Origin: Monomorium pharaonis
Taxonomy: Eukaryota > Arthropoda > Insecta > Hymenoptera > Formicidae
Assembly (NCBI RefSeq): GCF_013373865.1
Contig: NC_050469.1
Coordinates: 14,199,046-14,263,045 of the forward strand
Length of the DNA stretch: 64,000 bases
Reading direction: 5' to 3'
Shown: piece by piece, positions 1 through 12,008 of the stretch
Layout: every line of letters starts with the position of its first letter
How positions within the stretch are numbered: position 1 is the stretch's first letter
The notes under the pieces: model-generated
What the model was told of the DNA's origin: nothing
Seen by the model: the letters and a program-made list of their open reading frames with translations, nothing else
Databases searched by the model: none
Position numbers and translations under genes: made by a program

Positions 1-16
1 CGTCGTCGTCGTCATG

Positions 17-57
17 AGGGAGAGAGAGAGAGAGAGAGGGGGGGGGAGAGAGGGGGG

Positions 58-118
<61 letters not shown>
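17..118. repeat. (GA)n microsatellite
   Basis: About 100 bp of nearly pure GA dinucleotides with two short G-run interruptions near 39-60. It is preceded by four CGT triplets. Confidence 0.95.
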
Positions 119-120
<2 letters not shown>

Positions 121-2689
121 CGGTTTACAGATTTCCGCGTCTAGCTCCGGTTGGCGCTGGCCGGAGTCGGTCGGAGGGCGTTCTTTCGCGGCGCGGCAAG
201 CGCTCGGTGTCGCTCGGTCGTTTCCGCCGAGCCTCGGCACCGTGCGCCAGCAAATCGTTCCCAAAAGCCCTGGCTCCGGTGTACTCGGGAACTCTATATC
301 TCTCTCCCCGAAGTCGATATATTCCCATATATATAGTCAGACTTTATCTATTCTCGCTAATAATATTATTCCCGTTAACGTTCCACATTTTTCACGGCGT
401 ATCCTTCCGCGGAAGGATTCCGATTCCTTTTCTCTCTCTCGTCCACCCTCGCGATTTCCCGCTTTGAACGTGACTCAAAAGCCCAGGAATAGCGAATTTG
501 TCGTCGTCCCAAATGCATCGAATGTACAACGTATAGATCGCCTCGTGGGTTGGATGTGCGATGATCACACACGCACGCACACACGCATACGTACGTACAC
601 ACGCGCAAAGATCGCGACGCGGCAAGCGGTCGGCGAGCGTCGTACGACTTCGGAACTTTTCGATCGGCGAATTCGTGTGTCCCAGTAAAGCCTAGGCACC
701 GAGATTCGTGTCTATACGAATCTTACTGTGTTCTCTACACGCAAAAATAAAATAAACTTCCCATGTTCCATTTATCTCGTAGACAGACAGACAGACAAAC
801 TGTTTATTTTCATACTAAAGCAAATTAGGAACGTTCAAAAAAACGCCAAAAAAAAAAAAAAACAAATTATAGCAAATTATGGAAAAAAATAACACAAAAA
901 TGAGGGAAATGATAAAAAAAACATAACAGAATAATACAAAAAATTAAATATTATAAAGAAAAGTGAAGATGATATAAATAAAGAAAGAATTTTAAGTGAA
1001 GAAGGGAAAGAAAAAGAGAAAAAGTGCATGATGTCACTGGCGTCGAAACACCGACGAAGAACTCGCATAAATAAAACGCGGCGATAAAAAGTGAAGACGT
1101 TCAAAATATCCTCGATAGAAAGGGACATCAGTTATTTAACACTAAATGCGACATCAATTATTTAACACTATCCGATTCCCGGCCCGAAATAAAATCCGTC
1201 GCGTATGACAAGGCCATTCAGACGTTTAGTGTGAAACGCGGAAATATGGATCTAGATCTTCATACATATGTATACAGACTCCGTTATCTTTATCGTTCGG
1301 TAACAAAAAGCGAAAACCTCTTTGCTCCGTTTTTGGCGCTTTCGATCCGAACGGCTCCTCCTCATCGACCGAACGAACCTAAGAACGATCGTTATGGGCG
1401 AGCTCTCGGCTCGCCAGCTCTCGTCTGGTTATCGAATTTCGATTCGGAAACACCCGTTTCGTAGAATAGAGATACGCCGATCTCCGAAAGTTGGCGCGAA
1501 TCTCGGGACCGCCATAGTCCCGATTCATATACAAATCCATTGTCGCCGAGGAACTCCACGAGGAGTGTGTTTACGTTATCCGTGCACGGCGGAATTAATC
1601 CGTTCGATAAAGAGGCGCTGAGCTTGGGCGATATGCTATACGCGAACATGTGTATAGAGAGGTCCGATCGGCATGTCTCTTTCTCTCTCTATCTCTTCTG
1701 ACGGGCCGGTCACGAACACACACGCAGCGCATGGAAGACGTGCGTGAATGAAAACGTAAATAACGCTCGCGAGGGCGCGCGGGACACGTGCATATATTTG
1801 CCCGCGTTCTCGGCTGAGCGTGAAATCGCTCGAGTTACGTAACATTATTTTTATCTGCCGGTCGGCGTAATGTTATTATCCTCGTCGGCTGCGACAATAA
1901 CTGAATCCGAGGTTCATTCAACTCCATCTATTTATCGAGCGAGCGAGAGAGCGAGAGAGAGAGCGAAAGAGAGAGAGAGAGAGAGAGAGAGAAAAAGAGA
2001 CAGAGAGAGAGAGAGAGAGCCGGATATCGGGTAGGTTGTCGAAAAAGTGCGAGATAATTTCGGCGAATTTGATTTCAGATTCCTGTCTCGATCTCAGCGC
2101 GAAACGACGCCCCCCCCCCCACCCACGTGGTTAACAATTACAACTTGGCGGCTTCTCAATCACCTGTAGCAGACTAAATACCCATGTGTTTCCATCAGAC
2201 GTGCTTATACATTGGATCGTCTGCTACTGCTCGTCTGTTCCGCGCGCGTGGTACGCGACCACGCGAGTCTCTCCGCTGCCGATACATCGACGTTTTATTG
2301 ACCGTATATACCGTGTGTACCGTGACCGTGCATAAAGTCTCCGCCGTTTACGGCCGTTTGCGCCATCGCGGGTTTTCCCCGATTATTTCTCTCGCAATTC
2401 CCCCGACGAAACTTTCTCGGTTTACTCCGATTTAAAAAGGAAAATCCAGTCCACTCGACTCGGCGATCCATTCCAATTTATTATAAATAAAAATAATAAT
2501 TTTCCCAATTCCCCGGTCGCTACTCGAGTACCAGTTTTGCTATCCGTAAGAGGCACGAGGGAAGGTATAGGACACGCAGCCTACTTTTCCAGGCTCTCCA
2601 TTATTCATCCAGCGTGATTCTAAAGCTGCCGTTGAAATAAAATCCAATTGCCGCGTGTGAAATCGAGTCCGCATAGACATCTACCGTCA

Positions 2690-3930
2690 TTTCGCAGATC
2701 GATCTCTTGCTCTCGCGCGTTTCATAACGTCGTAGCGAGCGGAGTCGCATGGCTGGAGTAATATGGCGGGTACCGTCGCGCCGCGCCGCGCCGCGCCGCG
2801 ACGGCGCCGAGAGCGCATGTACTCCGCGAACGATTCGATGTGCCGGTTAAAGATCCGCGAGCACTCCCGCCCTGGTGGCGGCCGAGCCAACGGGGCCGAC
2901 GACGTTGTCCTGTTCCCCTCGTCACGCATCTCGCGGGATATTATCTCGCAGTGGTGAGTATCCCGGGGCGTTCTCTCTCTCTTCTCTCTCGCTCTCTCTC
3001 CCTTTCTCTCTCTCCCGCGAGCGAGCGAATGTACGAGCGAGCGAGCGAGCGCCCTGGGACGGCTCGATGCCGCAAACGACGACGGCCGGAAAGATCGGAT
3101 AAACCGAGCGTCTCTCTCGCGGATCCCTGCAATAATAATTACGCGTCGCTGCGCGAGAGTTCTTACGTTTCGCGGAACGGTACATTGCGATTGCGTTTGC
3201 GGGAAACCGTGCGCCGTGGGAGCGCAAGAAGTTCGATGGCGTGTCGCAGAGTGACAGTCGCATGATCCGGCGTACCGAATATAGCCGAGCGCGACGCAAA
3301 ACGTCACGTCGTCGTGCGCGCGCGATGGTGGGGAGGATCGCCGCCGCCACCGCTGTTACCGTCGCTGTTGCTGCCGCCGCCGTCATCGTCGTCGAGCCCG
3401 ACCAATCGCGCTCGCGTTCGCATCGCCATCCCGCTCCGTCGCCCCGCGGTATACGCGCCGTCCGCACGGTTCTTTCGCTTATCCGCCCATGTAAACGTGC
3501 GACAACGACGATGGTGGTGGTAATGACGGCGGCGGTGGTGGTGGTGGAGGTGGTGATGGTGGGGAGGATAACCCCAGGGCGAGGGACAGGAGCGGACGAA
3601 CGGAGGAGAAACACGGCGCGGGGAAGCCGCGTTAATATCTGGGGCTCCGGCGGCCGCGCAACTCGCGCCCTAATCGAACTCTACGAGTCGCGTTACTCTC
3701 CATCCCCACCATCGTCGTCCGCTCCTTCCTCCCCTCATGCTCTTCCGCTCCTTGCTCATCCTCCCTTTCCTCTTCAACCTCCTCCTCCTCCTCCTCCTGC
3801 TTCTTCTCCTTCTCCTCCGCCACTTCCTTGGCCTCCTGATCCCCTCGCACACCACGCGAGGGGCCACCCTTTCGCTCACTCTCGCTCGCTCTTTCCGTCG
3901 GGAAAGTACTTGAACGAGTACTAAGACCGA
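2690..3930. promoter_or_regulatory. GC-rich, CpG-dense island
   Basis: This 1.2-kb block is far richer in CpG than its surroundings, with CGCCGCG iterations near 2789-2805, GAGCGAGCGA runs near 3017-3050, triplet runs of GCC/GTC near 3338-3400 and CTC/TCC triplets at 3775-3830. It is open in several frames on both strands, which fits low stop density in GC-rich DNA rather than a gene. A CpG island inside a large intron could be an alternative promoter of osa or the 5' end of another transcript. This is inference only. Confidence 0.35.
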
Positions 3931-4099
3931 AGTCGTAGAGACAGAGACCAAGTAGTACTTTGCGAGATGGGAAATTCGCCTTTCGATCTATTGCTTAAAC
4001 TTGCGCGCCGAACGCATTGCGTTCGGTATCGCTTCGATCGTCGCGATTCCACTAGAGAGATCGACATCCTCGTGAGATAGACGATGCTTTCACATACAT

Positions 4100-4102
<3 letters not shown>

Positions 4103-4161
<59 letters not shown>

Positions 4162-4176
4162 GCGCGCGCGCGCGCG
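4103..4176. repeat. Compound (CA)22(CG)15 microsatellite
   Basis: Twenty-two CA dinucleotides run directly into fifteen CG dinucleotides, giving 74 bp of unbroken purine-pyrimidine alternation. Such sequence is the classic substrate for left-handed Z-DNA. Confidence 0.95.
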
Positions 4177-4479
4177 GTGTTAAATTTCGATAAAATTTGA
4201 CCAGTATCGATACATTGAGTCTCAATGCGAGTAGAATTGATTCCAATCTCGCACGTGAAATCTTCGACAATCATTCCTGCCACGACAAAGATTATGCAAT
4301 CACCGGCAAAAACTTGTTTGCTACGTTCCGGATACTTTAAGCTTTTCTTTCCATACCGCGTTTGTTTGAGTCCTGAGAAGAAGGTGCGTTAAACGCGCCG
4401 TTGACGCATCTAATTTATCCCCCTCTTCTTTTGAGAGCGAAATAAAATTAATTTTAATTGTATGTATGCGGAAACTCAC

Positions 4480-6778
4480 CCCAGAGTCAATTCCTTGAGT
4501 ATTTGGTGTTGTAGCTCGCTGTTGCAGATTGTGGAAAGCCTGAAAAGGGACAATGTCGTAAATAATTTTTCTTTGCATTACAGAAATATATCGTAAACAC
4601 ATGTACTTTTAAGTCATACTCTATCATGCCTTTTAATTTTAACATATTAATGAAAATGCTGATAGATTCCATCACATGTACATATTTGCCTAGGAATTTA
4701 GAATATCTCTAATAAGGTATTTACAATGCTCAATGTGTTACACTATAAAGTTATGAAACAGAAAGTTAAAATAGATTCAGATCGTCTGTATTCTCTCTTA
4801 ACTCTATATATTAATTTACGTATTCTTCTATATTTAAATAATTCCATAAACAATTTATAAACTGTACACATCTCATGACAATCTCCATTCTTGATCAATG
4901 TTTTCAATCTTTACACAATATTTGCTTAGATCTAATAACATCATTATTGCATCAAGCTCATTTGCAAAAAGCGATTTATGTTAAGATGTTTGTTATATTT
5001 TTTGCTTCTACAAAGTTTTATTTTCGCCAAAAAATCTTTTCTACGCGTTAATTACATTCTATATATAAATATCAATATATTTTTTTCATTCAAAAAATAT
5101 ATATAATATAAAGTGATAAAGATGGCAAATATCAACTCGGACATCAGACTACCAACGATTAGCACACATGTCTACATTACACATATCTCAGCAATGTTCA
5201 CCTGTGACTGATTGGTAGGTTGTGGTTGTGGTGATGCAGCAGGAGGTGGAGCCGGGGACTGAGACAAAGCACGTTGTGGTGACTGACCCGACGGAGTGAC
5301 CTGATTATTCGGTGGTGGAGGCGGATTTGGTGGTCCGCCTTGATTCCATCCCCTTTGTTCCGTATATAAACTTGAGGGATGACTGGTTTGCGTCGTGTAA
5401 GAGTTTAGCTAAAAAGATATAGAAAACATGTAGAAATTCTTCAATCTGTTACACTTTCAATGTAAAATTAACAAGAGATTAAAGTCACTGATCAAGGACA
5501 TCTGTGTTACCTGATGATGACTGTAAGGTGCGTGAGGTCTCGCAGGAGAGGAATATCGTTGGGTATACTGTTGATATTGCATGGGCGTTGGAGAACTCTG
5601 TGCTCCTGGCCCTGTATGTAATCTCGGTGAACCCTAGACAGTTTGAAAAACGTAATTAGAAACGTGACGTTTCAATTAGATCTAAAAAAAACCTCACATT
5701 TGATGAATGAAGTACAACAAAGCATACAACAATCGTACAAAGCATTAGACTTTGTCCCATTTTAATCCAAAATGAAATTTAACGACATGCAAGAAGTAGA
5801 CGTGTGTTTGTTTACCGTCTGCGGAGGACGCTGACTGGCTTGCGGATAAACGGGAGGTACAACCGGTGGCCTTTGTATAGGCCAGGGCTGTTGATACTCG
5901 GGTCCCATTCCAGGGTAATTGCCATGAAACCGATGCACCGGACTAGAGGCCTGTAGCAACTGATTCAACGTGGGCGTAGGACCGGCGGTCTGGGACATAC
6001 CCTGGCCACCGAGAAACGGCCTCGGCTGGCCAGAGAAGTTGGCGGAGCTGGCGGGACCGTAGAGCCGCGACTCGATCTTGGAGGCAGAGTAGTGCTCCTC
6101 CATCTCGGCCGCCCGGTGAGCCGCTACCCGCTCGCTCTCGTGCATCAAGTGTTTACCATGGTAGTCTGCAAGCTGCTGCTGCTGTTGTTGCTGCTGTTGC
6201 TGTTGTTGCTGTTGCTGCTGCTTGCCGGGGCCGGGAAAGTCGGCATGCTTGGTGATGTACTCCGACGGGAGCTGCTTGCCGCCGGGCGGATAGTCAACGA
6301 GCACCGACTTGGACGCGGCGGCTGCGGCGGCGGCGGCAGCGGCGAATTCGGCGGATTTGTTGTTACCGTACTCCGGGTCCGAATAGTCGCGTATCACGTT
6401 TGACGCGTACGCGGGATGGCCCGGATGGCCGGGATGGCCGGGCGGCGCGTCGTGCGCCTCCTGCTTGCCGAGGACGACGGGCTCCTGGGGCGGCTGGCCG
6501 GTCTCGCGCGGCGATTTTACCTCACCGGCGGCCGAGTGTCCGCCGCCAATGTCCTCGCGGTATTGACTCATCTCGTAGCCCGTCGTGTCCCCGCGATTCA
6601 CATATTTAAGCAGCTGGGCCGCGCCCCGGGGCACTTTATCGTCCGGTTCGGAATCCAGCTGCTGCTTCGCACTCGCACTCGCACTATTCCCACCGACTTG
6701 CGTACGCTTCTGCGCGCATTTCACGGACTCGTTCAGCTTCACATCGTTTTGTTGGCTCTCGGCTTGCGTCGCAGCCAT
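4480..6778 (-). CDS. osa: Osa / ARID1-type BAF subunit, N-terminal exons (partial)
   Basis: Osa is the large ARID-containing subunit of the insect BAP (SWI/SNF) chromatin remodeller in the nucleus. Four phase-0 exons fit: 5816-6778 (ATG at 6778, 321 codons), 5511-5633, 5202-5408 and 4480-4539, giving 451 N-terminal residues. All have GT/AG borders on the minus strand. The protein is disordered and rich in Pro, Gln and Ser, with an Ala run, a Gln run (6170-6222) and HPGHPGHP. The recognition point is the motif GPTPTLNQLLQ in the first exon; Drosophila Osa has GPTPTLNSLLQ and ARID1 proteins a similar LNQLL. The ARID DNA-binding domain and C-terminal domain are not here and must lie off the left edge. 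The start codon is the first ATG after a CpG-rich leader. Identification rests on one motif plus overall composition. Confidence 0.75.
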
Positions 6779-8165
6779 GTTCTCCTCTCCTCACGGAGCC
6801 ATCGTCGTTTTCGTAAACTGGCCAATCGCGGGACCTCGTGCGCGCCTCGCTATGGGGCCAAGTACTACGTACTCGAAATCGAAATACCGATTAGTCGAAC
6901 GGCTCGCGTCGCGGCTAACGCCTCGCCGCACATCCTCGATCGCCCGTGCCTCGACTACGCGCCGCGTCACGAAAAATCACTTCCTGGCCCTTTCAAAGTG
7001 GAGGGAACCAAAAAAAACCTCATATGCGAACGTCAAAAGCAGCGTCGCATATATCGCGCCATCTTGCGGCCGAGCCGCATACCGTGGCCGCCTCTTCCTT
7101 CGGCCGCCGGGAGCGTTTCCAACGCTTTCCGTCTCACCTTCCGTCGTCGCCGTCGCCGTCGCCGCCTGCCTTCTGTCGCCGCCGCGTGCCACCGCGCGCG
7201 ATTCCCGCATTTTCCTTCCCTCGCGCACGAGAGACCTCCGAAAATCTCGTTTTCCCCTCCCCCCCTTTTTTTTCGCGCACTTTAATCGCTCCCGCCTCCT
7301 CGCGCGCGCCTTCACATTCACACACGCCTTACCGTCCAAATCAACCGTTAATTCCCTCGCGTCGTCGACCAATCGCAGCCGTCGATGCAAACCGCTAAAT
7401 TACGACGCCAAATTAACGCTCGCTCTCGTTATCTATAGATTCATCGATCTATCTGTATCAATAGTCCAGCCGTTTTAATCGCGCGCCGCTTCGTTCTCTC
7501 TTTCTCTCTCTTCCTCTTTCTACACCTTGGCCCTTTAAAGCCGCGCTTCGCGCGTTCATCTCGCCCCAAATCGGCATGTCTAGTGTCGAGAAAGTACGCC
7601 GTTTGCTACAAACGAACCTACGTAGTTTCCAAATACCCGAGTATCTCCTTTGTTTCGAATTCGTTAGAACGTCGCGATTCAAGCACGATATGGGACGCGC
7701 GCTGATCCCAATTCAATCGCCGAACTCGCTCAAACTTAATTTCACCATATATTCAAACGATAAGATTTGTCCCGTTCGGATCGCGTTTCTCGCACCTTAG
7801 AGCGAAACGGATGGATAGTCGGACGAGCGGAGGAAAAAGGACGTCAAGTGCATGGAGTACAGTTAGTACAGAGGGAGTGCAGCTGGAACACAAACGGAGA
7901 CCTGTGTGCGGGTTTCGGGTCGCGTGTTTACATCGTGAAGTTATCGCGGAGATGGTGTGTTATCGACGGGACGGATGGACGGACGGACGGACGGATCGCC
8001 GCGATACAGCGGCGGCCATTTGCATTTCTCGCGGGGACGGACGATAGGTCGGTAGGTTCTTCGAATGTTCCGAATGGAGAGCGGCGGCGTACCGTCTCGA
8101 GTGGCGTGGAGCGCGTCCTAGCGTACTCGACGAGCGTACCCGGGTCGTCGTGCTCGCTCGTGAAG
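6779..8165. promoter_or_regulatory. Bidirectional CpG-rich promoter region between osa and the SRA gene
   Basis: The two start codons point away from each other across 1387 bp rich in CpG. The minus-strand frames in 6977-7390 and plus-strand frames in 6416-7478 are shadows caused by the low stop density. A GGAC-type tetramer run (GGACGGACGGACGGAC) lies near 7978-7995. The part nearest 8165 probably contains the 5' UTR of the SRA gene. No TATA box was assigned. Confidence 0.55.
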
Positions 8166-10877
8166 ATGGCGAGGGCGGGCGGCGACGTCTCGAGGACCGT
8201 GTGCGCGAATACAGTTCAGCAGAACGACAGGAGGCTGCGTGAGGCGCGAATTAAGAATCAGGTATTACGCTAGCGACGGGAGCAAGGCAGGGGGAAACCG
8301 CGCGTGTCCTCTTCGCCGAGGAGCAGTCCACTCCGCCGTTCTGTTTCCATTCTATTTGTCATCGTTGTTCGCGCGCCACGATTTATCATTCGTTTTTCTT
8401 TCAGACGAAGGGCCGAATTAGACAGGACCTAAACAAGTTGTTCGGCAAGATCAACCAGGCCGTGGAAGCGAGCACGCTGAAATCGTCGGATAAGTCGAGC
8501 CCTCCGTACAACAAGAGCGTAAGTGTCGTGTCTTTTCACTGCCAATTTTTGTCATCACAAAATGTACAGCTCTGTGATTTCTCAATCAAGGTGTCGAAGT
8601 GCTGGTATGGCCCGGTTCTGGGATTTCCACCTGGCTCCTGGTGGGGCATACGCATGGACTGTTCGAGAGACGGGATGCATGAACCGTTCGATGCCGATGT
8701 ACACGAGGGACCGTTTGGCGTTATCTCTTTGTGCACCTCGCACACCAATGTCAACGAGGATGTGGATCATGGCGACTATCTGACGCTCACGGGCCAGGTG
8801 TATCGTGAGGGACAGACCAGCGAAGATCCGTTCATTCGCAACTACAAGAATCAGATACCGTTAAGATTAATACGAAGTTACAATCTGCAAGATAATATTG
8901 CACCTAACACGGGGTATAGATATGATGGACTGTACGTGGTGATAGGCTGTTGGATCGGCATGGCGCCGGATGGAACCAGGTACAACAAGTTCGCCCTGGC
9001 GCGTCTCACCGATCAAGGGTCGCCTAGGTGGACTTGTGGCAGAGGCTCAGAAGAGCTGTCTTCCATGCGACGTTTCATCCCGCCGTCGACGAAATTGTTG
9101 GGCCACCATCCAAACACATACGACCTGAGAAAATGCTCGAACAGTGGCGTTACTTGCCGGAAGCGGAAGCTTAGTCACGGGCACAGCTGCGAGAATCTGG
9201 CGGTCGTGAAAACGATACCGACAGTTGACACCAGCCGGCGATCCGCGCCCGAAAGTTCTATCGTCACGCGTCACGTCTTCAACAAACAGCCGAGTAACGC
9301 GGAGAGCGCAATCTCGACTTCCGTACCTGATAATCAAAGGATGTTGCTGTGCCTTGGTGCATCGACCACTAAAACCCACAGTACAAACATCTCGATACGC
9401 ATGGGCCTGTACGAATCGTCTCATAACGCGCAGGACGCGAAAAAGAGCGTCTTGACAATGCTGCAGAAGCCCGCCAAGCCGCTCGACCTCACCATTCGTA
9501 TGGCACTGGACGCGGAGGGTAGTCGCTTGACACCTAGAGAGGACAGTAGGCCAGATATTGAGGTCAGGGCGCGTGTTAATTCTCAACCGAGTGAAAATTT
9601 ATCTTACAACGGACATATCGTGACCGATACGAATGCAAACGCTTCCTCGTCGGATAATCGTAGGGAAAACGTGTCGTCGGAGATTGTACACTCATCAGAA
9701 CATTTGTACCCCGTGTTCTCGTCATTAAATGGCCTCACGAATGATGCGTGCACGATCGAGCGTAAGGAATCACCTCAATGTGCTCAACAACGTCAACACC
9801 TACAAAAGCAGTCGAATATCGATAGCGAGTCGGTTACACAGAAATCGAATCCCAGTAACGAAGAATCGTCGAGGAATTTGGTCGCGACGCACGAAAGAAT
9901 CTCGGAATTCCCCGATGCACCAGGCGCTGCGTCACCCGTGATCGCGCAAAACATCAAATCCCTAGACTCCCTGACGCCGGACAAGATTTTGAATTTGATC
10001 AACAAGGAGATACACCATCCGCTGTCCAAGTTACTGATCGGAAACGTGATCGGGCTGACCACCGAGGAATGCGCGATGTGGAATGCGGCGAAGAGAGAAA
10101 CGGCTCCGGAACCTAAGAGAGACAAAAGGCACGTGTCGACGACGGGGGCAAATCTTAGGAAGAGACGCAAGGGAGCGGACAATATAAAAGAAAACGTCGC
10201 GTGTTTGGACAACAGAAGATACTGTAAATATTCCAAGTCTGAAAGATTATTTTGGAAGGTAGGGAAGCAAGCGGATGGAGAAAAATTCGACAAGTTGCTG
10301 CCCGCGATGGATCGCGAATCCTGCAACAATGTGAACAAGAAACGTAATGATAACGTTAGGAGAAGCGATCGAAATGGCGTGTCGAAGGAGAACAATGAGT
10401 ACTTATCACCGTTTCATGTACGGACTTCGCTTCGAATTATCGCGCAACACACTCGCAGCTCGTATGACATAAAGACCCGTTTAAGAACTGATAAAGGCGC
10501 GGTATTGGCGAAATCGGAGTTTCCTAACTCGTCGATCAAGAAGAGCAAATACAAGAAACGAGATAGGGAAATCGCCAACTTGTCGATAGACGCCAATTTC
10601 GGTCCCGTGACGCGCGGTCCCAGGAACAGGAGATTGCGATGCAAAACCAATGCATATGCGAGATGTTGCAGTACCTTTAATACCGTAATATATTCGCCCA
10701 ATAAGCGATGCAAGCCTAGTTTCGAACGGAAGAACAAGCTGACTAATATCGCTCGTCAACGTGCCGGGGAAAGACAAACTAAGGATAAGTATAAGATGAC
10801 CAATATCGTACATACAAAGGACATTAACAGTTCGATAGGGAACCAAAAAAATCTCAAAAGTAATCCTAATAATAATA

Positions 10878-10938
<61 letters not shown>

Positions 10939-11842
10939 AAATCGCAACAATCATAACAATAACAACGCCAGCAAAAAGAAGGATAATGAAACCGTACCGG
11001 CTGATCACAATGTCACCAAGACTTCATTCGACCGAAGTCTTCGAAAAAAGCTGACACGGACGATTCCCTTATCACATCGTGCCGCTCAAACGTCGCGGTT
11101 ACATTGCTTTCGCAAGAAAACAAATGAAAAACCCAGCACGATGGACGCGACGACGCAATGCAGGCTCGTCTCTGATAATTCGGAAGTTTATGTTATCGGT
11201 CAATTAAATGATCAAAAAGCCATCTTGAAGATGGAGTGGGATAAATTGGAGAAACTGAAAGAATCCACGTTGACCGTGTCCGATCGAGGAACCCAGATCC
11301 ATCAAATGTCGCGAACGTGCGTTTCCACGTTAACGGAAGATAACACGAGTCGTAAAAGTGATGAAGAATATACGGATTTCTTCCTACACGATAGGGCGTC
11401 GGCCTTCGTGCCAGTAAATGCGTTCAATAGCGATCTGCGGATCGCGCGGCTCAGATCGATTGGTTTTAAGCCCATAACTAATCCGCGATCTCCGCTGGTC
11501 GACCAAGACTTTGACATGATTCAGAATACTCTTATGACTACGAGCAAAGTGACGAAACGCGACGTTGCTGAGGAGTATTATAAATATGCGAATAACGAGG
11601 ATAACAACACGGTCGGTTACATGGACGATGAATTGCAGTATCAAGATATCGAAGAGGAAGAAGAGGAGGAGGAAGAAGATAAAAAACAGTTAGCTTCGAC
11701 TGCGTCAACTATATTAAGAATACAATCTAAAACCGGTAACGTATTTCCGGAAACGTTACCCTCACGTGAAAATTTGGAATCTCCTTGGCACGGTTGGAAG
11801 AAAATTGTGACAAATAATCAATCATATTGGATCGGCTGGTAG
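8166..11842 (+). CDS. Stand-alone SRA/YDG-domain protein
   Basis: Exons: 8166-8261 (ATG in a good context), 8405-8518, then 8570-11842, or 8405-11842 read through without the 51-nt optional intron (see findings). The product is 1160 or 1177 aa. Residues about 80-225 form an SRA (SET- and RING-associated, YDG) domain: YGPVLGFPPGSWW, DVDHGDYLTLTG and GYRYDGLYVV correspond to the UHRF1 blocks YGPIPGIPVGTMW, DVDHGNFFTYTG and RYDGIY. In UHRF1 this fold flips out and binds 5-methylcytosine. No ubiquitin-like, Tudor, PHD, RING or SET domain is visible. The long tail is basic and disordered, with an Asn run (AAT repeat, about 10867-10935), an acidic run at 11650-11690 and an aromatic C-terminus (SYWIGW). 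It could be a methyl-DNA reader lacking the E3 module; binding specificity cannot be read from sequence alone. Confidence 0.85.
10867..10935 (+). repeat. (AAT)n repeat coding for poly-Asn
   Basis: A trinucleotide tract in frame with the SRA protein encodes about twenty asparagines. The reverse strand reads as long Leu/Ile runs, which are shadows. Confidence 0.95.
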
Positions 11843-12002
11843 TCGATGGTAGCATAATAGGATAGTGATAAATTTAAACAAAGGCAGTAGGATAGCAAGG
11901 GTTGAGAGAAATGAGTGAGGAAAGGGGGCTATTCCGGGCGGATGCAATCTTCCCTTACTGCGCTACCGAATAAGGGTGCTTTTTCGCTGTTGCGATCAGA
12001 AA

Positions 12003-12008
12003 AATAAA
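12003..12008 (+). terminator. Poly(A) signal AATAAA of the SRA gene
   Basis: It lies 160 bp after the stop codon at 11842 and is followed by T-rich sequence. A second AATAAA-like run lies near 12275. Confidence 0.5.

Larger units (their letters stand above)
1..4479. other. Unassigned left region, probable osa intron
   Basis: No convincing coding exon was found on either strand. The last recognisable osa exon ends with a good donor at 4479 on the minus strand, so most of this stretch is probably the following osa intron. It contains (CGT)4 at 1-12, (GA)n at 17-118, a second GA-rich tract around 1938-2019, an A-run around 849-862 and C-run at 2110-2119. Open frames here, such as the one starting at 14, are low-complexity translations of GA repeat and CpG-rich DNA. 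An alternative first exon or promoter could be hidden in the GC-rich part. Confidence 0.5.

Noticed and set aside
14..688. 224-aa Arg/Glu-rich open frame
   Set aside because: It translates a GA microsatellite and then CpG-rich DNA; there is no recognisable domain.
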